The position numbers were made by a program, and so were the translations under genes. A DNA stretch of 64,000 nt from Parascedosporium putredinis. Taxonomy: Eukaryota > Ascomycota > Sordariomycetes > Microascales > Microascaceae. The first letter of the stretch is position 1. Every line of letters starts with the position of its first letter. The stretch is taken from assembly GCA_949357655.1 (NCBI GenBank), contig CASHTG010000012.1:4216001-4280000 (forward strand), given 5' to 3'. The notes under the pieces were generated by a model. It had not been told where the DNA came from. It did no database searches and was given only the letters and a program-made list of their open reading frames with translations. Positions 46,398 to 58,623 of the stretch are shown here, in pieces.

Positions 46398-49300
46398 GTT
46401 GGCGAGTCCTGCGGTGGGAGGGGCGTGTTTGGTCTTGGGGAGGTTTCCTTTAGGTGCGGCGTGATGCCATGAAGGGTGGAGTTTGGGGAATGTGCCTGTT
46501 GAAGGGGATGTACACGGTAGGAAGAGGCAGGCGAGGCTTTACATGAAAGTCTAAGAGCCAAGGAGTGGATGAGAATAGATGTGAGGCGGGGAGAAGAAGA
46601 GGGAGAACGGGAAGGAGATGCAAGATATTGAGAAAGACGGAGAAAAGCAAGATCGGCAGAAAGAAGCCCCGGGCAGCAGGGGGAAAGGTAAGGACTATAT
46701 GTAAGACTCGGAGGACCAGCGCAAACCAGCAGAGGAAGAAGCCATTCGAGATGAGAGAAGGCTACACCGCCCGGCTTAACTTTAGTCCCTCGCCCCCATG
46801 GGGGCATGGATGGGGGACGGCCGAAATGACACATGCGAACCGAACGCGCGGAAACGGAGAAAGTCTAAACTACGTAACGAATTCAGATCGCGCGGCGACT
46901 AGAATCTGTCTACCTTCCCTCCCCTCTCGAGGACCCTCACTTTTACCGATTTCCAAACATGGACATACTCCGCGCGTGTGGGGGCGAACTCAAAAAGATA
47001 AACAGACAGTCACACAAAAAATGAGGGAGGAACTCAGTATGACAAGAGGCAGACACACAATAGAAAGAGTGGAACTCAAAAAGAAGAGATGGTGGCGCGC
47101 TGTCGGATAGCGCTCCCAAGGTTTTTCGTCCGTCCCTCTTTGGGCGTTGCACCAATCGTACGGGTCCCAGCCGATGTCTACCCAAGTGCCGTTCAGGGCG
47201 AGGAGGGTCTATGGGAGGGCCATATTCTGTACTCTCTTCTGAACTATAACGCCAAGGAGAACAATGAAGGGCCAAGAAAAGTAAGAAACGGACAAAGGAG
47301 AAAAAAAAAAAGGCCGAAAAACCACATCAAAAGAAGAGACCCTGCACCTTGGCTCATGACGTAGGTCTCTCTTTTGCGCTTCTCTCTCTTAAGAGGGTTT
47401 TTCGAGAAAGGCCAGGACGACAATGATTGGCCTTGCCCCCTTGGAGGGATCGAGAGCTAAGCTAGATGAGGCCTAGAAGAAGCAGAGGCGAGACGTCGAG
47501 CCATTGCCCTGATGAGAAAAACAGCACGAGATGGGGCCGGGAGTGGGGAGTGGAGAGAGGGGGCGGAGGGAGAAGTAGGTCTTGGCAGAAAGAATGGGGC
47601 CTTTGCGGCGGGACCGCGTTTGCGCGGACGGAGCGAGCGAGACGGAAGGGAGGAGGATTGCCAAGGCGGACGCGGGTACGAGGGCCAAGAGGATAATGAG
47701 GCGATGGGGTTTGCTGCTGCTGGTGGAAGCGGAATGGTCTCTTTCTTTTTGTTGTGCCGTTGCTGATTTCTTCTAGGACCAAGATGGGTTTCGTTTTATT
47801 ATGTGCCCGCGTGACTAGTTGCTTCTTTGGATTCTTCTGTTTCCTTTTTCACTCTTGCTTTGCTTTGAATGTTTGAGTTGCTGCGAAGAGAGAGCTTAGC
47901 TTTTCTTAAGCTGTGGCTTGTATTTTCCGTTTCCTATTTGTTCTTTCAGGCCAGGCTCGTTCTCGTTGTCTTTTCTCTTTATTCGACTGCTTGTACCACC
48001 AATTCGAATAAGCCAAGCCCCGCTTCGCATGGGAAAACGGAGGACCGGCAGTGCGCCGTGCCGTGGTCTAGAACTTCGGCTTCGGAGATGCACCGTTCGG
48101 GGTGGTATCCCCTACGTCATAGTGCATAAACAGCAGGGAACTTGACGAGGGTTCTTTTGCTATGGTAATGGTAATCCTGGTACCCTCTTCTCTTCCTCGA
48201 CATGTATTCTTTTGTCTCCTACTTGTAGGAACCGGCCTCCTCCGACCACAGATGATCTTTTCTCTCTCCCACTGAGGATCGAGATGTACTTTGAGGAACG
48301 GTCTCCTCCAGAACCGGGGCGATCGACAAGGGAGTTTATTATTATAATATTTTCTCGCAGTTTTACCGAGTACTCCATCTGCGCTCTTCGGTTCCCCTCT
48401 TGGGAAAAAGATTGTTCCTCTTCGGGGATGATCACCTGTGGGGGATGGGATCAGCAGCGGAACCACATTTCAAGAGAGAGAAAAGGGGGATGCAGAAATA
48501 ACAGCAAAGGATCGGATAGTTGAAAGATGATGGGCGGTTTCTGCAAGTGTCGATATTTTAGATTCTTGACTAGTCCACGAACCCTTTGCGTCCTCCACAT
48601 CTTCTAGAACCGTCAAGCTCCTCTGGAGCAGCACGTGGAGATGGAGCGAGGAGAACACATAGATGTATTGAAAGATGGAGACAAGATTGATCTCGGGCGA
48701 AACCTCTTGCTCCTCATAAAGCAAAGCACCAGGAAAGCAACGATTCCATGTCGAGCAACTCTGCTCTTTCGCATCGCTCTACACTAGCGTAAGGCGCAGC
48801 GCAAAGTGTCAGGATCTTGAATCTACCCATGCTCGAGAAAGAGATCTCTGCCAAGAACTCGCGACTCGCACGATTTTTTTCTTCTTCATTCTTTCTTCTG
48901 TCCTCCTTGCGCCACCCGCGAAGCAATCGGCTTATTCCCTCCTCGCCTCTCTCCACACACCTCCGTTGAAAAGGCCCCGTCTCTTCCATCCAACGCTTGC
49001 CAAGCAAGGCAACGTCACCTGAGTAGGCTTTCCAAGACCAAGATGAGTGAGAATCGACAAAAGAAGAATCAGAGAAGTTAAAATCAAAGGGAGCTTAGTG
49101 GGGAGGGAAAAAGAGTGTCCACCTTCCACTCTCGCTTTAGCCTCGAAATGGCCTAGCGAGCAAATTGCAAGTGGCGAGATGCCGGCGGGTTGGCCCCGGG
49201 CGGAGAAGGGAGGCGGCGCTCGGTTTTACTGTGGTGTTTGCCCCGATTCTGCCTTGTTTCGAGTCGATGGGGCCATTTTTCTGCTTCCCTTTGTCGCTGG

Positions 49301-50102
49301 TCCTGGCCTGAGGATATTATTATTCACGGACCAGGTCAGGCTTCTTTCTGAGTTGTAGCGGAGAAAGTGAGGCTCAGCTGGCGTTAAACTAGAATGGTCT
49401 TGGTCTACAATAATGAAACAACGTAGGATGAATTGGGAGACTGGGGGAAGAGACGGCCAAAAAAAAGAAAAGACAAAAGACAAAAAAAAAAAAAAAAAGA
49501 CAAAAAACATACAACACCGGGGATTCGCTGGTCGTCACCGACCCAACTACTAGTCCGGCGCTTCGCAGCTTGTGTACAGGGGAGCGGACGGGACCCTCAA
49601 TATTCTACGAGCTATGGTCGTATGTACCTGAATTGGCCAGTAAATTCACTTATAAACCTCAACCAGAAGACCAAACCTACCCTTGGCTACAAGAACGAGG
49701 TTTAGACCGAGATCCTGCCAAGCCTCGACCAAGGAAAATCGCAACACAACCCTTCACTGGCTTGGCTGGGCCTTTTGCGCTCCAATGACTTCTGGGACAT
49801 GGAGACAAGGGATGGCTTGCTATAACGGAAGCCCTGCACTGATGAATTATGCGCATCACGACTTGGTGTGGACAGGTGGAGATGGTATAAACCGAAAGCA
49901 TGGCCCATCAGGGCCCTGAACAGGCAATCACCCGAGTATGTTTCGTTTTAATGGTCTTGTACGATCCGTTTTTTGAGATTTACTATCGAAGAGTGCTCAT
50001 AGCCAAATTTCCTACACATTCTTAAAATCCCTTCCAACATCTTGGTATTACCATTCGTCCTTTTGTCCTTCGTCTTGGCTTTAAAAAAGAAACTCAAGAA
50101 AT
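46398..50102. other. gene-poor intergenic span
   Basis: 3.7 kb between the permease start and the diol synthase stop. No supported gene. It contains the permease promoter and an A-run of 18 at 49481-49498. ORFs such as 46565-47110 are low-complexity and unrecognised. Confidence 0.5.
49481..49498. repeat. long poly-A tract
   Basis: Eighteen consecutive A residues in an A/G-rich context. There is no adjoining retroelement or processed-gene sequence. Confidence 0.7.
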
Positions 50103-53100
50103 TTACACGCGGATGGCGCCGACATCCTCGTCCTCATCCCACATCACCTTCATCGAAGCCGGGAACGGCGTAAACGTAGCCCAGTCCTCGGTCAAGTACG
50201 CCGAGGTGCCATCCGGACGCGCCACCTTCTTGAGCTGGCCCTGCGGCCCGGGCACGCGGCGGACGTTGCGGCGCCGGAACAGCGCGCGGAACAGTTCCGT
50301 GATACCCACGCGCGTGGCCTCGAGGGTGAGGCACTCGTCCGGACCCTGGCCGTAAAGACGTACGAGTCGAGCGGGCGGCGGGGTCCGCCGTCTCCGGGTC
50401 GGGGAATTGGCTTCCGTCGCGGGCGAGAGAGACCTGTGAAAAAGAAGAAACCCCAGTGTTAGAAGAGTGCAAGTAGATTACGGTCCAGGGAAAAAAAAAA
50501 AAAAGACTTACAGAGCTTGTAAAGACGCGGTCGCCCGGCGAGATGGGCACCTCGCGCCCATCGGCCTCCACGATGACGTCGTGCACCGTCGCCTCGCGAT
50601 CCAAACCAGCGTTGCCCGCCAGCCGGATACCTTCCATGGCGTAGCCCAAGAGGACAGCGTCGGTGTCCTCGCTCGAGGGGCGCTGGCCACACGGCGCAGC
50701 TCCTCGAGGTAGCGGTTGCCGTCGGGCGAAAGGTAGTAGTCGACGGCCTGGGCAAACTATAGTGGGAAAAAGAAACAACACGTTAGTACTCATCAAGCCA
50801 TTTTCTGTTTCATTTTTAGGATCTCCAAATCACTTACCACCTCAGCCTGGTTGGGAACCAGTGAAGCCAACGTCGGCAAAACCTGCCCCCACGCAATCTC
50901 GTGGTTCGACAGCCCCTCCTTCGCCAGCTCCTTCACCATGGCCCTTCCATGCCCCGACAGCGCATCCTTCTTGTTCAGCTTCTGCGCAAACGCGACCGAC
51001 GAGCCCGACCGCAGCGACTTGATGTTCCCCTCAATCACCTGCCCGAGCCTGCTCGCCTCGGCCTTGGCGTCCTGCAACCGCGGGAACGAAGCCACGGGAT
51101 CATCGTCCGAGAAGATGCGCGCGTAAATCACCGCCAGCGCGCGGTACAGTTCCTGCTCCGCGAACACGCCCCGCGGATTCTCCTCGCTCTTGAGCGGCAG
51201 CGCAAACACGCGCGAGGCAAAATGCACGGGCAAGAGGTTGCCCACGTCCCGCACCAGGTCCACCTGCGTCGTCCCGCCCATACGGTAGCTCTTGCGCGCC
51301 AGGATCCGCTCCGACGCCTCGGCGTAGAACGCCTTGACGTCCGCCTGCCAGCCGACCGTCCGCAGCTTGGTCCCCAAGCACTGCTGCTGCGGCTCCGAGC
51401 CGCCGCCGCCGATCGCCGACACCTTGAACCGCGCGCCGTCCTTGCCCAGCACGGCGGCGAGGCCCTCGTCGCACGAGGCGGGGCGGTACTTGCCCGGGTT
51501 GGCGAGGACGTACTTGGCCGCGGCGTGCGAGCCGACGACCACGCGCTCGCCCTGCCGGCGGGGCCGCTCCCAGTCGAAGCGGTCGGCGCGGCGCAGACTG
51601 GTGAGGATGTTTAGGTTCTCCTTGGGCGTGACCATGGGGTAGTGCGCGTACACCGAGTTGGGCTTGAAGTGGTTGGGGAACGCGCGGATAAACAGCTTGT
51701 AGAAGACGCAGCCGTGGTTCAGGTCCAAGTCGTACTCCACCTCCTTGTAGCCCCAGCTCGTGAGCCCCCGCGGGTGGTACTCGGTCGTGTAGAATCGGTC
51801 GCCGCGCACCAGGCACACAGCGTCCGACAGCACGACGCGCGAAATCGTATACGTGGGCGCGATACCCACGCCCGGCACCATGGGCGCCTTGGCCGCCTCG
51901 GACACGAGACCGGGGTACAGCTCCACGTTGTCCGGGTGCTGGTACAGATGGCGCAGGTGGCTCGCCACGTCCTCGTCGGGGTTGATGTCCTCGAAGGTCT
52001 CGTACGGCTTGAGGCCAAACTGCTTGCGGAACTCGTTGAGTCCCGCGCAGTTCCACTTGCGGCCCTGGAGGATGCCCATGATCTCGATGGGCTTCATGAC
52101 CCGCGGCACGTTGCGCGCGCCAAACGCGCCCGCCGGGTCCTCCACCGCCGAGGCGATGCAGTCCACCAGCTCGTCGTCGTTGAACCGCTTCGTGACCGGG
52201 TCCCTCTCGTACCCGCCAAACGTGCGCTCCACCGGGTCGTCGGGGATCGACCGCTCGTACTGCACAAACGCCACCATCATGTCGTGCGTCGTCATGGTCT
52301 CCGCCCGGTCGCCCAAGATGGAGCCGTAGAATTCCCGGATCCACTTGTCGTCCTTGTCCGAGATGCACGAGTGCCAGCGGTAGCACAGGTTGAATTCCGC
52401 CGACACGATGTTGCCCGTGCCTCGCTCCGCTCCGTCCTTGGTGCCGACGTTGATGCCCATCTCCTGGCGGGGTCCAGCGTCCACGTGGTGTCTACGCGGT
52501 TCAGGTTGACAATGTTGCGCACGTAGTCGACCAGCGTGATGTTGATGTACAGGCCGCTCGTCACCAGCCGCGCCGTCTGGAACAGCTCCTCGTCGTACTT
52601 CTTCCACGCCGCGTCCTTGGCCGGGCCCTCGGGGAGGTCCGCGCGGGGCTTCGTGAACCGTCCGCCCTCGTTGATCTCGGCGAGGTTCTTGGCCACGTAG
52701 TTGTGGAAACGGTTAAACATGATGAGTAGCACGGGCACACCGGGAGGCATGCCAATCAGACGCTTATCGGCAAACGAGTCCACCTTGAGCAAGCCATCCT
52801 TGAATGTGCGAATCGAGTCCTGCATGGTCTGGTTGCTTCCGTACAGGGGCGAGAGGTCGAGGTAGGACGAAGTCTTGGTCTTGGTGGAGTCGCGGTAATC
52901 GGTCCAGAACAGATCTGTATCACCATTAGAATTCCCGGATTTCTTTTCCTACGAATTGGGGCGTTGTGGCTGGGGACACGCTCGCTTACCGTGAATGATG
53001 ATGGACGCCCAGTACCAGAGAATGCTGGAAACATTGTTGGGGTGCTTCTTGTACTCTCGTCGGGCCATGACAGCCTCAAACACCTGCTCAGGGTCCGGAA

Positions 53101-53997
53101 GCGCACCGAGGGGAATCTTGCCGGGCCGCACGGAGCGGGCATAGGTGGACCCAGCGGCGCCGAGGTTCGGGAGAAGAGGGTTCTAACAAGGAAACGGCGT
53201 AAACGATTAGCTCAAGTTCTCCAGCATCTTGGACAACGCCGTTCAAGCCGCGTGCGGGCGATACGGGTATGGGGGAGAAAGCAAAGAAACATACGTTGTG
53301 CGACCCATCTGCCGTCCTGAACCTGTAGAGATCACCGATATAGAGAAGGGGAGGGTGATCGAGCGTGTTCCACAGCTCCGTGAGAAAACTGTTGGTCAAG
53401 TTCTCACGGAGCCTCGATTGGTGAGGTAGATCGGCGACGAGTCCAATCACGCGCTCCATGATCATGGTCTTGTCGTCCGTGATGCCTCGGTTCCTGAGCT
53501 TGTTCTTGACCATCTCCACTAAGGTCTTGACATCTATACGGAATTACACCCGTTAGCCAATGTTGCCGGTGCATCCACCCACTGCAAGATCATAAAACGC
53601 TTCATCTGTGTGCCAAGAGCAGCCATCAACTACTAGGACTCGACTCACCCGCCATGCTAATGGTACTGAGATCCTTGCCCAGCTTAGGCCGAGTCTCGAC
53701 CACCCGATACCTCCCACCGCCGAGGTCGGTGGGCAGAGGTCTCTTGGACAGCATCTTGAGCGTCGCCTTGAAGCTAGGCTCCTTCACGGCCTTGGGTCCA
53801 GCGGCGAGGGGCCCTCCATCCGTCGCTCCTACGGGTGTGAATTTGGCCGGGGCCGCAGGCCCGGAGCTGCTGCTGCCATTGACCTCGCTCAAGACGGTCT
53901 TGGCCTGGTGCTTGTCTCCGTTGCCATTGGTGGCGCCATTGCCATTCGCCTTGTGGCCGTTGCCGTTGGTGGCGCCGTTACTTCCGTTGCTTGACAT
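50103..53997 (-). CDS. linoleate diol synthase / Ppo-type dioxygenase-P450 fusion
   Basis: Two-domain oxylipin enzyme of about 1,150 residues: an N-terminal haem peroxidase/dioxygenase (8R-type) and a C-terminal P450 that rearranges the hydroperoxide to a diol. Exons 53997-53649, 53533-53295, 53182-52990, 52914-50838, 50756-50512, 50433-50103. The distal His is in FNRFHNYV (52697-52708); the catalytic Tyr and proximal His are in YRWH (52371-52382). The P450 part has an I-helix-like PNQAEV and the haem-thiolate Cys in GPDECLTLEATRVG (Cys at 50331-50333), so the isomerase half looks functional. The first 60 residues are Asn/Gly-rich. Frame breaks: GGGG 52469-52472, GGGG 50677-50680, near 50370-50375, and AAA 50354-50356. 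Whether it makes 5,8- or 7,8-diols cannot be decided here. Confidence 0.93.
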
Positions 53998-56900
53998 TTC
54001 TTTTGTCTTGTCTGAAAAGATAAGAGGGGTTGTAAGTGTACGGACGATTGATCACAGCTTCGGATCCGGTTTCTCGTTCTGCTTTCGGGTATCAAAAAAT
54101 AAGGGTATCAAGAGAAGGGGGTATCTGGGGTATAAGCCACGATGTGGAAAAAGGGGGATTAGATTGACAACCAAAAGCCTCCTGCCGCTCAGTGTTACGA
54201 GGTCTTTCTCTGCTTACAGGAGAGATGGTAAGGAGAGCAGTAGGCAGAAAGAATCGAGGAGGGAGGGAGCGTGTGCAACAGAGCGACCTGCCCTTCATCG
54301 GGCAAGATGCGGCGCGGCGGCTCCCTCATATACCCATGGCTCCCTGCATCTCCTCTTCCTGCAACTCCCCTCCTCCCCACGTCCCACGCCCCCGTCCCCT
54401 CATTTCATCTTCTCGCCGGCTTCTCTTGCCTTTTTTTCCCAGGTGTGAATGTCATGACGCGCGCCTTTGGGGCCGCCACTCCCAGACACGGCCCCGGCCC
54501 GCCTCATTTCACGCCCCCCTCCCCTTCCCTTGAACGCAACTTCGCCGATTGGGGGCCAGGAACTGTGAGGTTCCTAGACAATCGAACCGACCAGTCGTTT
54601 TGCGTAAAAAGTCTCATCCTCACAAGCCGCCCGTCCTTTTTTTCTTTTCACACACGCCATCTCCAGGTTGGCCTGGCTACTGATTTTCCGCGCTACCGCA
54701 TGCAAGAGCCGCTGAGGACATATTCCAAGGCCGAGTTGACGATCATCATTCACTCCAGCCCACACCCACAACCCGGCCGGCTTTCTGTTATCCAAGGGTC
54801 ACGATTGGATCAAGAAAGAGGCTCATGTCGGTCTGGGATAGTGTCCACAAAAAGCAACCGCCCCGGTAAGCTAACCTAAGCTACTGAGACCCTTCTTCCC
54901 GAGCCCCTCGCCGCGCCTCGAGCCCCTTAGCAACAACACAAGCACACGCCTCATGCTAGCACCTAGCTCGGTTTTTCTTTTGATGCGCGGGTTGTGGAGA
55001 TGCGATGGGGCGCGTACCGGGGGCCTCCTGGTTCTCTGGATATCCACGTAGCCGTAACCGCACCTCGTCCACGCACATACGGGGACGCATGTCTCGGCGC
55101 CAGACCCGTTCGGAACCCCCATGTCTGGCTATGGATGACGGCATCAAGAAATGAAGAGAGGGGAGGCGAAAGAGTGAGGAGCAATGGGCGTCGAAAGACG
55201 CACGTACAGCGTATACCGAGGTAGCCCCCAGAGGGATTGCTTCTGCCGCTGGTGGCTTGGGCGGCCCACCGATCTTCAGCGTCAATCCCTCTAGAGCAGG
55301 GCCCCAATAAGCCGTGTCGGCCTCTCAGGTCACCAGGATATCTGATTTCCACTGTACTTGACTCGAGAAACCCAATTCACAGGACGTGCACCTCCCTAGT
55401 TTGGGAGTATTGCTTAAAAGGTCTGTTTGGGAGGTTTCCCGTTCGAGCTCCAACCAGCCAGCCACCGACGGTGTGATCGGCCTTTATATTGGGGATCCAG
55501 ATCTCGGCAGGCGCCGCAGGTTCCACCTTTCGAGGCTCTTGCCCCCGGGAACAGCATGAAATTGGCAGTCTGTCCAAGAAGAACCCACCCCATCTCAGCT
55601 CTACCCGTAACCCCATAACCCCATAACCCAAAGAAAATCCTAAATACAATACCTCTGGTTGGTCGAATATGCAGAATTGCTGGCAGTGATTCTTTTTCTT
55701 TTCTTTTTGGGGCTCTTTGACCCTCCCAAATCTTCCTTTTTTCACGGTATGTGCGGGACGGATCACTAACGACCCCTCAAGGAGATTTGCTGGGCGATTA
55801 TTAGGAATACTTCCTTTTTCGCCTTCCATTTCCTTTTCCCATATTCTCTTTCCTTTTGTTCTCTGTAATTTCCTCGAGCTGAACCTGAACCCTTTGGGCT
55901 CTCTGTCGTCGCCAAGAGTATGAGGCATGGCCCAGAGACAGCGGATTCGCTATTCGTCGCTCAGGGGATTCCTCGTGCTCTTGAAAGTTGACGGCTCAAC
56001 TACCTCGGTACAGTATGTGGTTCCTCCTTCTCTCTTTCTCTTTCTTTTTTCCTCTTTCATTTCTCATTGGTTTTTGGCCTTGGTTTCTTCGGCCACTCCG
56101 TGCCCAGAGCAAAATCAATGCCCCCAATCCAGTTGCCCGAGAAGTGCTGGCCAAGTCTGTGGCGTCCCAACACCTCAAACAACGAGAACACCCATCTCGG
56201 TCAAGTTATTTTTCGGGCCTGATTGGATACACTTGAGGGCGTGAAGACTGTCCTTGTGCTGTCGGTTATGCGGATCTCTGTGCTAGTATCCAGCTGGCTA
56301 CTGCATGGCTTGCCGTAAGGGATCGGTTGACTGGCTGGCTCAAGTGCAGAGCAGGATGTCCTCTCAGCCCTCATTCTGCGGCCTCCACTTCTTTGGTGAT
56401 CATGGCTTCATTATCCTGAGCGGGCGGCGCCCCGCAGATCGCACAAAAATTCAGACTCCCAAGCAATCAGACGCCCTGTGATTGCAGAGAGGCGCTCAAA
56501 GACCAGCGGCTGCATTGGCCTGGCCCACCTATTCGCTGGCCCCCTTCAAATGAGAAAAAGACCCAACCAAAGGGTGAGCTAACTTGTATGGTCTCCGCTT
56601 CTGCTTCTCTTCCTTTCAATACGGTCTCGGGTCAACCAGTCCAAAAAGAACGGCTGCCCCGCCTGCTCTACATTAGCTCTTCAGGGACTCAGCCCTTCCC
56701 GGTCGAGTTCACGACCTAAAAGGCGGGCATGGGACTTGGACCTCTCCCCTGGGGTGGGCGGCCAAACCCTCCTCTTGTCCAAGGTTGGCTGGGAAAACGA
56801 TTCGCGTTTCCGTCCACGCTTTGATTAAGATGCTCAATCACGCTGGTAAATAGAGGGAATTCCGCAATTTGTAGCATCTTTGAGCTCCGAGCTGGGACGC

Positions 56901-58623
56901 ACATTTGCCTCTCTCAACCTGTCGTTCTTTTTCCCCGACCAAACCACCCACCCCTGCAAGTGCTGCCGCCACCCCTGAACAGTTCTTCATTCCCAATAGT
57001 CTTCCGAGTGACATGCACTTGACCTTCCAACCCGCCCCTTGTTGCTTCCCGCATCTCCAGCTGTTCCGGGGAAACCAGCTGCAGCTCCATCCACTTGTCC
57101 TTTGTTCGTGCGGGAGCTATCGACAGGGCTGCGTGATTTCCCGCACCCGCTCTGGGCTGCCGACCCTCCATCAGTTCCGGTAAGCCTCCCAGTCCCAGCC
57201 CAACCGCGAGTCGTGGGGACGTCTATAATTCTTCAATATGACTATCACGTCGGAGGCTGAGGGCGCACGAAACTCGGCCGCTCTCGCCTCACTTAGATGC
57301 TGCTTGTAACCCAGCAGGAAGAACAGCTCCTCGGGTCAAGCGGAGGGAGCCACCAGGTGGACCTGGTTTTTTTCTTGGCTGGCCTGTGAAAGAGAACTTG
57401 TTTACTTTGACCTCTCTTTTTCCTTTTTCAACAAATTCACCGCTGATCAGTAGCTAGGATTGGCCCAACACCTGCGACACGGACAACCCAGCATGCCTTA
57501 GTGGACGCCACTAAAAAATGAGTTGAAGTCGTTTCTTTTCTTTCGGTCGGATCCCAGCGACCACTGGGCGACCAGTATTTTCCCGAGTCTGCTTGGAAGT
57601 GAGCTTGGTCGTAAAGCTAGCAATCTGCACCCGTATCCGTGAAATGATGTGTGTGATGCTGTGTCGCCCCAACCACCCTCGAGCCAGATAGAGGAGATCT
57701 AATGCCATGACGTACTCTACCTAGGGCCGAGCTGTCCCATGAACGGCGCGCTTCTCACCATCGCGGATAGCAAGCAGTATGGTACCGTCGCAGTAAAGGA
57801 TCATTAGGCTTTTCCCTACCAATTCCTCCCAGTAATAATCAACCAGTGCTCATCGTCGCCTCTTCCATAATCGCTTCAATCTTGAACACTTCTCTCTCTC
57901 TCCCTTGCCCGTTTTGTCTTACCAACCACGCTCGCCACCAGGCAGGTTTCAACACTAGCCTAGACGTATCCGGACCGTTTATTGCTGGCCGAGACAATTC
58001 TTGGCCAACGCTATCCCATTATGGCGAAAGAGGATCATTCGTATCACTGTGTGCTATTCTCGAGAACGCCTCTGAGAGATATCAATATCAATATCAATGA
58101 AAGGGGGTACCTTTAGGATATAGCGGGCTGCGGAGGGAGCCGGTGTGATGTGAACGTAATGGTGGCACTCGGAAGGAAGCGCTGCTTTGGCCTCTGACTT
58201 GCTGTTAGTCATCCTACCACAAATTGGGCAGGTGGGTGCTAGGCCCCGCCGACCTGCACCTTCCCATGAGCTACACTTTCTATCGTCACAAATTTGTTTT
58301 CGTAGCTGCTTGGCCGGTGATAGACCTCGTTAGTTTGCGTGAATGTAATCGTCGACGGGTCTAAATGTAGAAGATATCGTGATGCTCGGCATAGTGCTCC
58401 TTTTTTCGTAATTCCCTTCCTTGTCAAGTCCTTCCTGCTCTTGGAGTATTAGCACACCCACAACTCTTAAAATTAGGCGGTGTGAGGCGGCAGAGCCCAC
58501 GCTTTTGAAGAAGCTTCTCCGTTCCAGCAAGCGCGACTCGTGACGAAAATTGATGGCCTCGCCTGCGACTTCCTTCGGCTTTCCATCACGGGCCACGGTC
58601 AATCGCCCACTTTGCCCCGGTAA
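53998..58623. other. gene-poor intergenic span
   Basis: 4.6 kb between the divergent diol synthase and Mtf1 genes. No supported gene: the ORFs are short and unrecognised. A CCCATAAC short tandem repeat occurs near 55609-55631 and an ATATCA triplet run at 58078-58097. Confidence 0.5.

Noticed and set aside
38317..54000. A single secondary-metabolite cluster (acyl-CoA synthetase, permease, diol synthase)
   Set aside because: No PKS, NRPS, terpene synthase or pathway regulator is present, and each enzyme is a common stand-alone gene.
55609..55631. CCCATAAC repeats resembling telomere sequence
   Set aside because: The unit is not the fungal TTAGGG/CCCTAA repeat and only two to three copies are present.
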